DNA of 64,000 bases from Rhodococcus pyridinivorans. GTDB lineage: Bacteria; Actinomycetota; Actinomycetes; Mycobacteriales; Mycobacteriaceae. The position numbers and the translations under genes were made by a program. This document shows positions 29,898 to 39,254 of this stretch, in pieces. The stretch is from positions 3,410,001 through 3,474,000 of the forward strand of contig NZ_FNRX01000002.1 of the NCBI RefSeq assembly GCF_900105195.1, in the 5' to 3' direction. A model generated the notes under the pieces. It saw only the letters and a list, made by a program, of their open reading frames with translations. It did no database searches and was not told the origin of the DNA. How positions within the stretch are numbered: position 1 is the first letter of the stretch; each line of letters opens with the position of its first letter.

Positions 29898-30680
29898 TCA
29901 GTTGCTCTCGACGGCCGCCAGTTCGCTCTTCCATACGCGGAAGCCCTCCTCGGTGCGTCCGCGACGCCAGTAACCCGAGATCGACGCGCGTGCCGGCGGT
30001 ACGGCCCGTTCCTTTCGCAGGTACGGCCGGATGTGCTTCATGACGGCCTCGGCCTCACCGTGCACGAAGACCTGCACGTCGCCGCCCGGCCAGGGCAGGG
30101 CCTTCACCGCTGCGACGAGCGGCGAGTTGCCGTCGATCAGGTCGGCACCGGCGTCACCGGCCGCGACACCGCGATGGAGCCACGTGATGTCCACACCCGC
30201 CGGCGCGTCGAGTTTCAGTTCGTCGCCTGGACCGATGACCTCCAGGAAGACCGCGCCCCGCGCGTCGGCGGGCAGGTCCTCGAGCGCAGTCGCGATCGCA
30301 GGGATCGCGGTCTCGTCGCCGGCGAGCAGATGGAAGTCGGCGGAGCGATCGGGCCGGTATCCCGCGCCGGGCCCCCGCACCACGACCTGCGTGCCCGGTT
30401 GCACCGAGCGAGCCCACGGCCCCGCGACACCCTCGTCGCCGTGCACGACGAAGTCGATCCAGATCTCCCCGGCGTCCGGGTCCACGCGCCGGACGGTGTA
30501 GGTGCGGACGACCGTCTCGTCCCCCGCGGGCAGCTCGATCTTCACGTAGCTGTCGGTCTCCGCACGGGCCTGGAACTCGCCGAAGCCGTCTCCGCCGAGC
30601 ACCACGCGGACGAAGTGCTCGCCGATCGCCTCGGTCCGCAGAACCGTGAGTGTCGTCCCCATGGGCGCTTTCCGTGCCAC
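29898..30680 (-). CDS. siderophore-interacting protein (ferric-siderophore reductase, ViuB/SIP type)
   Basis: A 260-residue NAD(P)H:flavin oxidoreductase-like protein that releases iron from ferric siderophores. The FAD-binding domain shows RTYTVRR and IDFVVHGDEGVAGPWA, and the C-terminal SIP domain has LLAGDETAIPAI, QVFVHGEAEAV and the ending ISGYWRRGRTEEGFRVWK, a strong family signature. GTG 30680 follows AGGAGG. A possible iron box overlaps the ribosome site, so repression by IdeR in iron-rich cells is likely. Confidence 0.92.
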   Translation of the reverse strand: MARKAPMGTTLTVLRTEAIGEHFVRVVLGGDGFGEFQARAETDSYVKIELPAGDETVVRTYTVRRVDPDAGEIWIDFVVHGDEGVAGPWARSVQPGTQVVVRGPGAGYRPDRSADFHLLAGDETAIPAIATALEDLPADARGAVFLEVIGPGDELKLDAPAGVDITWLHRGVAAGDAGADLIDGNSPLVAAVKALPWPGGDVQVFVHGEAEAVMKHIRPYLRKERAVPPARASISGYWRRGRTEEGFRVWKSELAAVESN

Positions 30681-30686
30681 CGAACC

Positions 30687-30707
30687 TCCTATTAGGGTTA
30701 CCTATCT
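30687..30707 (-). promoter_or_regulatory. candidate IdeR/DmdR iron box upstream of siderophore-interacting protein
   Basis: On the coding strand ATAGGTAACCCTAATAGGA matches the IdeR consensus (TWAGGTWAGSCTWACCTWA) well in the left half and core (14 of 19 positions by eye) but poorly in the right half. It overlaps the AGGAGG ribosome site, a position where a bound repressor would block expression. Confidence 0.5.
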
Positions 30708-30776
30708 CGCGTCACCGTACTCTGGCGCGGGGTGCGGCGGGGAGGTCACGATCGGCGAGGCTCTAGGCTCGAGAAC

Positions 30777-31043
30777 ATGAGCACCACCGCGGCCGACATC
30801 GCCACATGGATGACCGACATCATCACCACCGAACGCAGGGTCACCCAGACCGACATGGTCGACGCGATCGAGGCCAAGTTCGGCTCCGAGTGGATCTACG
30901 TGAACGACAACGGCCACCCCTCGATCGACCGCGCCGTCCTCAAGGAGTTCCGCAAGGCCCACCGCGGTGCCGTGAAATGGGACCGCGAGGACCGCGCTTG
31001 GTACGTCGAGGACGAGCCGACCGCCGACACCTCGGCCGAGTAG
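30777..31043 (+). CDS. small DUF6953-like protein
   Basis: An 88-residue acidic protein beginning MSTTAADIATWM, with FGSEWIYVNDNGHPSIDRAVLKEFRK and VKWDREDRAWY. The pattern resembles the DUF6953 family, which is short, cytosolic and of unknown role. The family assignment is from memory and moderate. ATG 30777 is the only start that fits. It stands alone between the siderophore gene and the ClC gene. Confidence 0.7.
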   Translation: MSTTAADIATWMTDIITTERRVTQTDMVDAIEAKFGSEWIYVNDNGHPSIDRAVLKEFRKAHRGAVKWDREDRAWYVEDEPTADTSAE

Positions 31044-31185
31044 GCGGTCCTCCTCCGAATTCACCCTCGCGCGTCCCCGCGAAACGTCTCGGAGTCTGTG
31101 AACATACGGTCACGACTCCTTCGCGCGACCGTCTCCGGCACCGCCGGGCGGATCGGCGCGTCGGCGGCAGGTCGGAGGGCGCCGG

Positions 31186-32502
31186 GTGGACATCGAGAAC
31201 GTGCGGGAACCTACCGTTCCCGCTCGCGAACTGGCGACGATCTGTGTGCTGGCGATCGTGGCCGGCGCCGTCATCGGCGTCGTCGGCGGGGCCTTCCGCT
31301 GGTGCCTGGAACGGCTCGAGCGATGGCGGATCCACACCGCGGAGTGGGCCCACGAACTTCCCGGTCCGGGATGGCTCGTGCCGGTGGGAATCACGATCCT
31401 TGGCGCTCTGCTCGCAGCGCTGATCGTCCGGATGGTCCCCCTCGCCTCGGGTAGCGGAATCCAGCACGTCGAAGCCGTCGACCGCGGGCAGGCCGAGCCC
31501 CCACCTCTGTCGGTGCTGCCCTCCAGATTCGTCGGGGCGCTCCTGTCGATCGGGTCGGGTCTCGTCCTGGGACGGGAGGGCCCGATCGTGCACATGGGTG
31601 CCGCGGTGGGCGCCGAGACCGCACGCTGCGCCCGGCGTCCCGAGCACGAACGTCTGCTGCAGACCTCGGTGTCCGGTGCCGGACTCGCGGTCGCGTTCAA
31701 TGCCCCGATCGGCGGTGCGCTGTTCGTCTTCGAGGAGGTCACCGGCAGCTTCCGTTTCCGCACGGTCGTACCCGTCGTCCTGTCGGTGGCCGCCGCGGTG
31801 GTGTGCTCGCGGACGATCGTCGGCGACACCCCCGACTTCGCCGTGGACCCCATCGCTCCCCCGTCGATCGTCCTGCTGCCCGTGTTCGTGGTGTTCGGTC
31901 TGCTCACCGGACTGCTCGGCGCGGCCTACAACCGGATGGTCCTGGGCTCGCTGAGCGTGGTGGAGTCGGTCCGGTCGCTCTCCCCGGTGATGAAGGCTGC
32001 AATCATCGGCGGACTCGTCGGGTTGTTGTCCGTGGTCGCACCGTGGGCCGGCGGTGGCGGCGACTCCCTCGTCCAGCACGTGGTGAGCGGTGGTGCGCTC
32101 GCACTGCCGGTGGTCGCCTGGTACGTCCTGCTGCGGTTCGTCGCCGGCCCGCTGTCGTACGCGGCCGGGACACCGGGCGGACTGTTCGCGCCGCTCCTCG
32201 CACTGGGCGCTCTCTGGGGTCTGTTGTGCGCCGGGATCTGTACCGCGATCGTCCCCGGGATCGGGTCGTCCCTGGCCGTGCCGATGGCCATCGCGGGGAT
32301 GGCCGCTCTCTTCGGCGCGTCGGTGCGGGCCCCGATCACCGGAGTCGTCCTCGTCGTGGAGATGACCGCGGCGACGGGAGTGACGGTCCCGATGCTCGCC
32401 GCGACGATCTGCGCCGTCGTCGTGGCGTATTCCACGCGGGTCCCGCCCATCTACGACAGCCTGCGCGACCGCATGTTCGGCACCCCTCCCGACCGGGGGT
32501 AG
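31186..32502 (+). CDS. ClC-family chloride/proton antiporter
   Basis: A 438-residue membrane protein with the ClC selectivity motifs GSGIQHV, GREGPIVHMG (gating Glu) and GTPGGLFAPLLALGA, plus a proton-side Glu in GALFVFEEVTGSF. These support an antiporter rather than a channel. It lacks the C-terminal CBS domains of eukaryotic members. It starts at GTG 31186. It would exchange chloride and protons and could assist acid resistance. No cotranscribed neighbour. Confidence 0.9.
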   Translation: MDIENVREPTVPARELATICVLAIVAGAVIGVVGGAFRWCLERLERWRIHTAEWAHELPGPGWLVPVGITILGALLAALIVRMVPLASGSGIQHVEAVDRGQAEPPPLSVLPSRFVGALLSIGSGLVLGREGPIVHMGAAVGAETARCARRPEHERLLQTSVSGAGLAVAFNAPIGGALFVFEEVTGSFRFRTVVPVVLSVAAAVVCSRTIVGDTPDFAVDPIAPPSIVLLPVFVVFGLLTGLLGAAYNRMVLGSLSVVESVRSLSPVMKAAIIGGLVGLLSVVAPWAGGGGDSLVQHVVSGGALALPVVAWYVLLRFVAGPLSYAAGTPGGLFAPLLALGALWGLLCAGICTAIVPGIGSSLAVPMAIAGMAALFGASVRAPITGVVLVVEMTAATGVTVPMLAATICAVVVAYSTRVPPIYDSLRDRMFGTPPDRG

Positions 32503-32526
32503 ACCGCCCCGGGCGTCGATCCGCCG

Positions 32527-33660
32527 TCACGTCCGCCGCCACCCTCCGTCCGTCACCACCACCAGACCGTCGAGTTCGAGCAGGGGCAGCGCCGCCCGCA
32601 CCCGCTCGATCGGCAGCCCCGCGGACTCGGCCACCATCGCCGGATCACAGACATCCGACGCCGGAAGCGCCTCGTAGACCAGGGCCATGTCGCCCGACAA
32701 TCCGTCCAGGTCGCGGCGGAACAGGCCGTCGAGGTCGTCGTCCCCGCCCGCCAGCAGCGGACCGCACTCCTCGACGACGTCGCGCGCCGCGCCCACCAGA
32801 CGCGCCTCGCCCTCCCTGATCATGCGGTGACAGCCCTGCGAGGCCGCCGAGGTCACCGGTCCGGGCACCGCCATGACAGGCCGCCCGAGTCGTCGCGACC
32901 ACGCCGCGGTGTTGCGCGCCCCGCTGCGCCAGCCCGCCTCGACGACGACCGTGCCGGCGGACAACCCCGCGATCAGCCGGTTGCGGGCGAGGAACCGGTA
33001 CCGCGCCGGAGTCGTGCCCGGGGGATACTCGCTCACCACCAGACCCGATTCGGAGATCCGCCGCAACATCGTCGCGTGTGCCGCCGGATACGCCCGGTCG
33101 ACACCGCAGGCCAGGATCGCGACGGTGGTGCCACCCACCCCGAGCGCCGCGCGGTGTGCGGCCGCGTCGACGCCGAAGGCCGCGCCGGACACGACCGTCC
33201 ATCCGTCGGCGGCGAGATCCCCGGCGATCTCGGCGGTGACGTGCTCCCCGTAATCGCTCGCGGCGCGGGTCCCGACGATGCCGATCGCGCGTTCGGCGAG
33301 GTCGTCGATCCGCCGGCTCCCCCACACCCACAGCGCGAGGGGTGGCCCTTCGGCGTCGGTCGCGGTGTCGAGAGTGCCGAAGCCGAGCATCTGCCAGGCA
33401 GGCCATTCGTCGTCGTCGGGCGTGACCAGTCGCCCTCCGGCCCGTCCCAAACGATCGAGATCCCGTGCCGCGGTATCGAGGTGCGCCCGCACCGAGTACC
33501 GCGACGAGAGTTCGTCGAGGCCCGCACCCGACCGGATGGCGGCTGCCACCTCGAGTACACCCTCGGCTTCCACTGCCGCCGACAACGAACGCGACGCACC
33601 CTGTGCGACGGTCGACAGATAGGCCCAGGCCAGGCGCCGTTCGTCGCCGTGCCCGCTCAT
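32527..33660 (-). CDS. dprA: DNA-processing protein DprA
   Basis: A 377-residue protein that loads RecA onto incoming single-stranded DNA. The Rossmann-like domain carries IGIVGTRAASDYGEHV, VVSGAAFGVDAAAHRAAL, ILACGVDRAYPAAH and PGTTPARYRFLARNRLIAGLS, all DprA hallmarks. A C-terminal winged-helix-like domain (about 315-377) follows. Its ATG overlaps the yifB stop by four bases (ATGA), so translation is coupled. Genes before it are yifB and yraN, as in mycobacteria. Confidence 0.93.
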   Translation of the reverse strand: MSGHGDERRLAWAYLSTVAQGASRSLSAAVEAEGVLEVAAAIRSGAGLDELSSRYSVRAHLDTAARDLDRLGRAGGRLVTPDDDEWPAWQMLGFGTLDTATDAEGPPLALWVWGSRRIDDLAERAIGIVGTRAASDYGEHVTAEIAGDLAADGWTVVSGAAFGVDAAAHRAALGVGGTTVAILACGVDRAYPAAHATMLRRISESGLVVSEYPPGTTPARYRFLARNRLIAGLSAGTVVVEAGWRSGARNTAAWSRRLGRPVMAVPGPVTSAASQGCHRMIREGEARLVGAARDVVEECGPLLAGGDDDLDGLFRRDLDGLSGDMALVYEALPASDVCDPAMVAESAGLPIERVRAALPLLELDGLVVVTDGGWRRT

Positions 33661-35165
33661 GCGACACCCCGATCCCGGAAGTCGAGTGCGGCAGCGACGT
33701 GCGTCGCCGTCGGCGAATCAGAACCGTCGAGGTCGCTCAGCGTCCACGCGACCCGCAGTGCCCGATCCGCTCCTCGCGCGGTGATGGCGCCCTTGCGCAG
33801 CGCCCATTCGACGGGTTCGAGCGCAGCACGTGGAAGACGGAACTTCTGCCGGAGAGCCGGCCCGGGCACCTCGGCGTTGGTGGCCCAGCCGTGCTCGGCC
33901 CACCGCTCGCGTGCCGCGGCTCTCGCCCGGGCGACGCGCGCCCGTACGTCGTCGGTGCTCTCGCCGGTCTCCCCCATCAACGCGCTGGTCGCGACGGCTT
34001 GCATCCGGACCCGCAGGTCGACGCGGTCGAGGAGCGGGCCCGACAGACGCCCCAGATAGCGGCGACGTGCGGTCGGCGCGCACACGCAGTCGGCGTCGCG
34101 TGGTGGTGCGCACGGGCATGGGTTGGCGGCGAGGATCAGCTGGAAGCGGGCCGGATATCGCGCGACACCGTCCCGGCGGGCGATGCGCACCTCCCCGTCC
34201 TCGAGCGGCGTCCGCAGCGCTTCGAGTGTCTTCGTCCCCATCTCGGCGACCTCGTCGAGGAACAGCACGCCACGGTGTGCCCGGCTCACCGCGCCGGGTT
34301 TGGCCATGCCGGTACCGCCTCCGATCAGCGAACTCACCGACGCCGTGTGATGGGGCGCGATGAAGGGCGGTTCCGTCACGAGCGGCCGGTCGCTGGTGAG
34401 GGTGCCCGCCACCGAATGGATGGCCGTCACCTCGAGGGCGTGACTTTCGTCCAGGTCCGGCAGGATCCCCGGAAGTCGCTGCGCGAGCATTGTTTTCCCG
34501 ACTCCCGGCGGGCCGGTCAACATCAGGTGGTGCGCGCCGGCCGCAGCGACCTCGATCACGCGACGCGCTTCGTGCTGGCCGACCACTTCGCTGAGATCGC
34601 CGCGCACCGACCGCGGTGGCAGCGCGCGCGGATCGGGCCGTTCGAGCGGACCGTCGCCCTGGAGCCAGAGCACCAACTCGCGCAGTGTCTCGGCGCCGTA
34701 GACGTCGATGCCGTCGACGAGCGCCGCTTCGGTCATCGTCGCGGTCGGCACCACCACGCGCGACCAGCCGTGTTTCTTCGCCGTGAGCACGGCGGGCAGC
34801 ACACCGCGCACCGGCCTGACGCGCCCGTCGAGCGCGAGTTCGCCGAGCAGCACCGTCCGGGAGACGGCCTCGGTCGGCACGACATCCGCTGCGTCGAGCA
34901 CGGCGCACGCCAGTCCGAGATCGTAGACACTGCCGACCTTCGGCAGCGTGGCCGGCGACAGTGCGAGCACGACCTTCGAATCCGGCCACTTGGCACCGGA
35001 ATTCGACACGGCGGCGCGCACCCGGTCGCGCGACTCCTGGAGCGCGGTGTCGGGCAGCCCGACCATCGTCACGCCCGGCAGACCTCGCCCGATGTCGGCT
35101 TCGATCTCGACGACCTGCCCGTCGATCCCGGAGACGGCGACCGACCAGGCACGGCCGAGCGCCAT
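33657..35165 (-). CDS. yifB: YifB/ComM-family Mg-chelatase-like AAA ATPase
   Basis: A 502-residue ATPase. The N-terminal ribosomal-S5-like domain ends near residue 170. The AAA core has Walker A LTGPPGVGKTMLAQRLP, Walker B GVLFLDEVAEM, and the AANPCPCAP sensor region with four nearby cysteines. The C-terminal Mg-chelatase domain has RVDLRVRM. ComM relatives act as branch-migration helicases in natural transformation. The start ATG 35165 overlaps the yraN stop by one base. It forms yraN-yifB-dprA. Confidence 0.94.
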   Translation of the reverse strand: MALGRAWSVAVSGIDGQVVEIEADIGRGLPGVTMVGLPDTALQESRDRVRAAVSNSGAKWPDSKVVLALSPATLPKVGSVYDLGLACAVLDAADVVPTEAVSRTVLLGELALDGRVRPVRGVLPAVLTAKKHGWSRVVVPTATMTEAALVDGIDVYGAETLRELVLWLQGDGPLERPDPRALPPRSVRGDLSEVVGQHEARRVIEVAAAGAHHLMLTGPPGVGKTMLAQRLPGILPDLDESHALEVTAIHSVAGTLTSDRPLVTEPPFIAPHHTASVSSLIGGGTGMAKPGAVSRAHRGVLFLDEVAEMGTKTLEALRTPLEDGEVRIARRDGVARYPARFQLILAANPCPCAPPRDADCVCAPTARRRYLGRLSGPLLDRVDLRVRMQAVATSALMGETGESTDDVRARVARARAAARERWAEHGWATNAEVPGPALRQKFRLPRAALEPVEWALRKGAITARGADRALRVAWTLSDLDGSDSPTATHVAAALDFRDRGVA

Positions 35166-35539
35166 CAGAGGACCTGCTTGCGATGGGTGATCTCCGGGGC
35201 GTGTCCCCGCGCGAGCAGGACGGTGACCACATCGACGCGGATGTGCGACCAGCGGCGCGTCTGCTCGGACAACCACTGTCCGGCGAGGCGACGGATCCGT
35301 TCGGCCTTCGCGGGCGTCACCGCCTCGGCGGGGGTGCCGTAGCCGGTGCCGGTGCGGGTCTTGACCTCGACGAAGACGACGGACGCGCCGTCCTGTGCGA
35401 TGAGATCGAGTTCGCCGTATCGGCTGCGCCAGTTCCGTTCGAGCACGACCATGCCGGTCGACTCGAGGTATTCGGCGGCAAGATCCTCGCCTCGCGCGCC
35501 CAGATCCCGGTTGTGTGATGTCCGATTGGTCCCCTGCAT
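35165..35539 (-). CDS. yraN: UPF0102 family protein YraN
   Basis: A 124-residue protein with the endonuclease-like fold signature: GARGEDLAAEYLE, YGELDLIAQDG (Asp) and VVFVEVKTRTG (Glu-x-Lys). The motif is that of Holliday-junction resolvase-like nucleases, but activity in this family is unproven. ATG 35539 gives the family length; the upstream extension is not conserved. It leads the dprA cluster. Confidence 0.92.
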   Translation of the reverse strand: MQGTNRTSHNRDLGARGEDLAAEYLESTGMVVLERNWRSRYGELDLIAQDGASVVFVEVKTRTGTGYGTPAEAVTPAKAERIRRLAGQWLSEQTRRWSHIRVDVVTVLLARGHAPEITHRKQVL

Positions 35540-35716
35540 GCCCCCACTGTGGAGGACCGGGGCACGCGGAATCGGGGTCCGAGCACGAAGATCGGGGAAA
35601 CTGTGGATGAGTGCGGTGCCTGTGCATAACGGCGGGCGACGAGCCACGGAGAACGGCTCGGTGTCGGCGCCCCGGCTAGGATGCGGCCGCTGTGCGCAGG
35701 GTCATCCCCGAGGGCG

Positions 35717-36031
35717 TCAGCCCAGCTTGTCGGGCAGTCTCAGTTCGGGCTTGTCGAGCTCTTCGATGTTGACGTCCTTGAAGGTGATGACACGGACGTG
35801 CTTGACGAAGCGGGCGGGACGGTACATGTCCCACACCCAGGCGTCGGACATGCGCACCTCGAAGTACACTTCGCCGTTGGCGTTGTGCGGCAGCAATTCC
35901 ACCGCGTTCGCCAGGTAGAACCGGCGTTCGGTCTCCACGACGTACGCGAACTGACCGACGATGTCCCGGTACTCCCTGTACAGCGAGAGTTCCATCTCGG
36001 TTTCGTACTTCTCGAGATCCTCGGCACTCAT
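35717..36031 (-). CDS. DUF2469 family protein (Rv2901c-like)
   Basis: A 104-residue acidic protein starting MSAEDLEKYETEMELSLYREY, with YLANAVELLPH, YFEVRMSDAWVWDMYRPARFV and a final ELRLPDKLG. This is the highly conserved DUF2469 family of actinobacteria, always near rnhB and lepB. The function is unknown. ATG 36031 is set by the conserved N-terminus. Confidence 0.92.
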   Translation of the reverse strand: MSAEDLEKYETEMELSLYREYRDIVGQFAYVVETERRFYLANAVELLPHNANGEVYFEVRMSDAWVWDMYRPARFVKHVRVITFKDVNIEELDKPELRLPDKLG

Positions 36032-36068
36032 CGGTCTCGGTGTCCTCCCAGTCTGGTGTGTCCTGCAA

Positions 36069-36821
36069 TCATCCCGCATCCGCCTCGTCGGTGAACAATC
36101 GACGCCCCAGGTCGTCTGCATACGATCGACGAACCAGGTCGTCGGCGAACAGCCGACGTCGCACTGCGGGCACTCCGCACACCGAGCGCACATTGGCCCA
36201 CGACCGCCGGTGCTGCGGTGACGGGCCGTGCTCGGCCAACGCCGCCATGTGCGTCGGAGTGCTGTAGCCCTTGTGTACTGCGAAACCGTACTCCGGTAGC
36301 TCGCCGTCGAGGTCGACCATCATGCGATCGCGTGTAACCTTCGCGAGCACGCTGGCCGCCGCGATGCACGCGGCCGCCGCGTCGCCGCCGATCACGGGCA
36401 GCGACGGCGCGGGCAGTCCGGGCACTCGGAAGCCGTCGGTCAGCACGTAGCCGGGCGGAGTCGACAGACCTGCCACCGCGCGTCGCATGCCCTCGATGTT
36501 GGCGACGTGGATGCCGATCGCGTCGACCTCCTCCGCGGGGATCACCACCACGCTCCACGCCCGGGCGCGTCGCACGATCACCGAGTACAACTCCTCGCGG
36601 GTGCGTTCGGTGAGCTTCTTCGAATCGTCGAGCCGGTCGAGCGACGCGTGCGGCCGGTCGCCGAGCACGCAGGCGGCGACGACGAGCGGCCCGGCGCAGG
36701 CACCGCGGCCGGCTTCGTCGACCCCCGCGACCGGACCGAGACCGCACCGCGCGAGCGCGGACTCCATGGTGCGCAGTCCGGAGGAGCGACGGATCACGGG
36801 TCGAGGTGGCCAGGCAGTCAC
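36069..36821 (-). CDS. rnhB: ribonuclease HII
   Basis: Removes RNA from RNA-DNA hybrids and single ribonucleotides from DNA. Catalytic Asp-Glu lie in [15 protein letters not shown], with [21 protein letters not shown] and HKGYSTPTH further on. GTG 36821 is chosen because it overlaps the lepB TGA by four bases. The last 30 residues, after GVPAVRRR, carry an unusual three-fold imperfect repeat of an RR-x-x-x-x-DDL type beyond the normal family end. Confidence 0.93.
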   Translation of the reverse strand: MTAWPPRPVIRRSSGLRTMESALARCGLGPVAGVDEAGRGACAGPLVVAACVLGDRPHASLDRLDDSKKLTERTREELYSVIVRRARAWSVVVIPAEEVDAIGIHVANIEGMRRAVAGLSTPPGYVLTDGFRVPGLPAPSLPVIGGDAAAACIAAASVLAKVTRDRMMVDLDGELPEYGFAVHKGYSTPTHMAALAEHGPSPQHRRSWANVRSVCGVPAVRRRLFADDLVRRSYADDLGRRLFTDEADAG

Positions 36822-37663
36822 GAGGGAAGGATCTCCGGTGAGTCGATGAGGCCCCATCGGCCGGGAGGCAGCACGATGAAGCGGGCTTTTCCGATGACAT
36901 TGTCCAGCGGGATAGAGCCCTGGTGCTCGTCCCCGACGTGGTAGCGCGAGTCGGCCGAGTTACTGCGGTTGTCACCCATCACCCAGACGTGGTCCTCGGG
37001 CACGGTGACGGGCCCGAAGCAACGCCCGGAGGTGACTTCGGTCTCGCAGGTGACGACACCCGGGGTGAACGGGAAGTCCATGGTCACGTACGGCTCGTCG
37101 AGTGGGACACCGTCGACGAGGACGCGGCCCTGGTCGTCGCAGCATTCCACCGTCTGCCCGCCGGTCGCGATCACGCGCTTGACGAGGTCGTTCTCGTCCG
37201 GCGGCACGACGCCGACGAGCGAACCGATCTCCTGCAGTCCCCGCACGACGACGTTGTCGGAACGGGTCGAGGTGTAGCCGGCCGACCACGAGTCGGGGCC
37301 TTCGAAGACGATGACGTCGCCGGGACGGGGGTCGGTGAAGCGGTATCCCACCTTCTCGACGACGATGCGGTCGCCGGTGCAGCCCGGGCAGCCGTGCAGT
37401 GTCGGCTCCATCGACTCCGAGGGGATGAGATAGACCCGCGCCACGAAGGTCTGCAGCAGGAAGCTCAGGGCCAGTGCGACGACGACCAGGATCGGCAGTT
37501 CACGCCAGAACGACTTCTGCTTCTTCGCCTTCGGGGCGGTGTCCTTCGCTGCGGGGTCCTCGCGCCGGTGGTGTGCACCGTCGGCTCGATCGCTCCGAGC
37601 CGAACCTCGAACATCGTTGCGGTTCACATCCGGTCGAGCCGGATCGTGCGGGGAATCTGCCAC
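36818..37663 (-). CDS. lepB: signal peptidase I
   Basis: A 281-residue membrane serine protease that removes Sec and Tat signal peptides outside the membrane. A basic, disordered 50-residue N-terminus precedes one transmembrane helix ([19 protein letters not shown]). The catalytic Ser is in [10 protein letters not shown], Lys in [10 protein letters not shown], and [11 protein letters not shown] is the late conserved box. It starts at GTG 37663. It lies downstream of rplS past a hairpin and is coupled to rnhB. Confidence 0.95.
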   Translation of the reverse strand: MADSPHDPARPDVNRNDVRGSARSDRADGAHHRREDPAAKDTAPKAKKQKSFWRELPILVVVALALSFLLQTFVARVYLIPSESMEPTLHGCPGCTGDRIVVEKVGYRFTDPRPGDVIVFEGPDSWSAGYTSTRSDNVVVRGLQEIGSLVGVVPPDENDLVKRVIATGGQTVECCDDQGRVLVDGVPLDEPYVTMDFPFTPGVVTCETEVTSGRCFGPVTVPEDHVWVMGDNRSNSADSRYHVGDEHQGSIPLDNVIGKARFIVLPPGRWGLIDSPEILPS

Positions 37664-37750
37664 CTCGACAGACTAGCGTCTGCGGCACGGCGGCCCGCCG
37701 AGGACGACCGTCGACCGGACGGGAGAGCGACAGACCGCTGCCCACAACGA

Positions 37751-37790
37751 CGACGACCCGGCCGGGACGGAAGTCCGGGCCGGGTCGTCG
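37751..37790 (-). terminator. hairpin terminator after rplS
   Basis: A 13-bp perfect stem (37751-37763 with 37778-37790) enclosing a 14-base loop that can itself pair. It lies 66 bp after the rplS stop and before lepB. Confidence 0.75.
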
Positions 37791-37855
37791 GATGCTGTAT
37801 CGGGTGGCTCGGGAGCCGTGCCGAGCAGCCCGAGGGGCTGGTCAGCGGCCGAAGA

Positions 37856-38197
37856 TCAGCGCTTCTCCTTGATCTTGGCAGCCTTGCCGCGCAGCTCACG
37901 CAGGTAGTAGAGCTTCGCGCGACGGACGTCGCCACGGGTCAGCACGTCGATCTTGGCGAGGTTGGGGCTGTGGACCGGGAAGGTGCGCTCCACGCCGACG
38001 CCGAAGGAAACCTTGCGGACGGTGAAGGTCTCGCGGATGCCGCCGCCCTGACGCCGAATCACGACGCCCTTGAAGACCTGCACACGCTCCTTGCTGCCCT
38101 CGATGACCTTGACGTGCACGTCGAGAGTGTCGCCGGGACGGAAGTCCGGGATGTCGTCGCGCAGCGACTTGGCGTCCAGAAAGTCCAGGGTGTTCAT
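37856..38197 (-). CDS. rplS: 50S ribosomal protein L19
   Basis: 113 residues beginning [55 protein letters not shown] and [23 protein letters not shown] are universal L19 segments. ATG 38197 is clear. It lies between lepB and a membrane protein gene. Confidence 0.97.
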   Translation of the reverse strand: MNTLDFLDAKSLRDDIPDFRPGDTLDVHVKVIEGSKERVQVFKGVVIRRQGGGIRETFTVRKVSFGVGVERTFPVHSPNLAKIDVLTRGDVRRAKLYYLRELRGKAAKIKEKR

Positions 38198-38280
38198 CGG
38201 TTTTTCATCCTCTTGTTCGCTCGAGCAGAGGAACCTGGCGGCGACCGCCGTGTGGCGGGCTCGACCGGTTCGTGCCCAGG

Positions 38281-39186
38281 TCAGGTAGGCGTGCCCGAAC
38301 GGGGCAACCCGTCCATTGTGCCAGACGGAACATCGATCGATGAAATCGGCGGTGGCGCCGGCTTGACGCGACGGTCCAGTTCGGCCTCGGTCGCGGTGCG
38401 CGAGTGCTCGACACTGCCCCGCACGGTTTCGAGCGTCGGTGCGCCCGCGACGAGATCCTGCACGAAGATCTTGGCGCGGATCACCGGGCGCCGCAGTCGA
38501 CGTTCGCGTTCGAGCGCGCGCGCCATGCGACGGGGCCGCTTGCCGTACCGCCAGCGAGCCCAGGGCGCGCCGGGCCGGGAGAGCCGGATCGCGCCGACCC
38601 ACAGCAGCGGAACGACGAACAGCCCCACCAGGCCCGTCCAGATCTTTCCTTTCGCCAGGACGATCGCGGCGAGCAGGAGGTTCACGAGCACGGCCACCAC
38701 CAGCGCGGCCCGTCCGGCCCAGTCACCGCTGTCCTCGAAGTTCGTGGTGTCCCCGAGTTCGAACGGTCGCAGACCGAGCAACCACATCCCGGTCACGGCG
38801 ATCGCCACGAAGACGGCGTCGACGGACACCCGTCCCTGTTCTTCCCAGTACACGTCGTTCAGATAGAAGATCAACGCGAACTCGTCGAGTGTCAGTGCGG
38901 CACCGACTCCGAAGAGCGCCGCGAGGATGCACGCGGCGACGCGGTTCGCGTCCTCCGAGATCGCGATCAGTCCCCCACCGGCGATCACCATCGTGACGAC
39001 ACCGAACACCACGTGGTGCACGTGCTGACCGCCCGGGGTGATGTTGCCGGGCCACCAGCGCACCTGCGCGCGGATCAACCGCACGCTGATCCGGATGAAG
39101 ACGAACGCGGCCACGAAACCGAGCAGGAAGAACAGCAGCGGCAGGCGGCCCTGATCGACGATCTCGCGCCGCATCCAGTCGAGCAT
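38281..39186 (-). CDS. integral membrane protein of unknown function
   Basis: About 301 residues with six to seven hydrophobic helices in the first 230 residues. Distinctive motifs are [37 protein letters not shown] and FELGDTTNF, in a pattern seen in several actinobacterial membrane proteins. The His-His and Asp-Glu positions in helices could bind metal, but this is speculation. The C-terminal 70 residues are soluble and charged. ATG 39186 or the preceding GTG may be used. It lies just upstream of rplS on the same strand. Confidence 0.75.
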   Translation of the reverse strand: MLDWMRREIVDQGRLPLLFFLLGFVAAFVFIRISVRLIRAQVRWWPGNITPGGQHVHHVVFGVVTMVIAGGGLIAISEDANRVAACILAALFGVGAALTLDEFALIFYLNDVYWEEQGRVSVDAVFVAIAVTGMWLLGLRPFELGDTTNFEDSGDWAGRAALVVAVLVNLLLAAIVLAKGKIWTGLVGLFVVPLLWVGAIRLSRPGAPWARWRYGKRPRRMARALERERRLRRPVIRAKIFVQDLVAGAPTLETVRGSVEHSRTATEAELDRRVKPAPPPISSIDVPSGTMDGLPRSGTPT

Positions 39187-39254
39187 CACCGGATCACCCC
39201 GGCCACCGTGGATCTCATGTCCACAGCATTGCAGGAGTGACCCGGTGATTCGCG

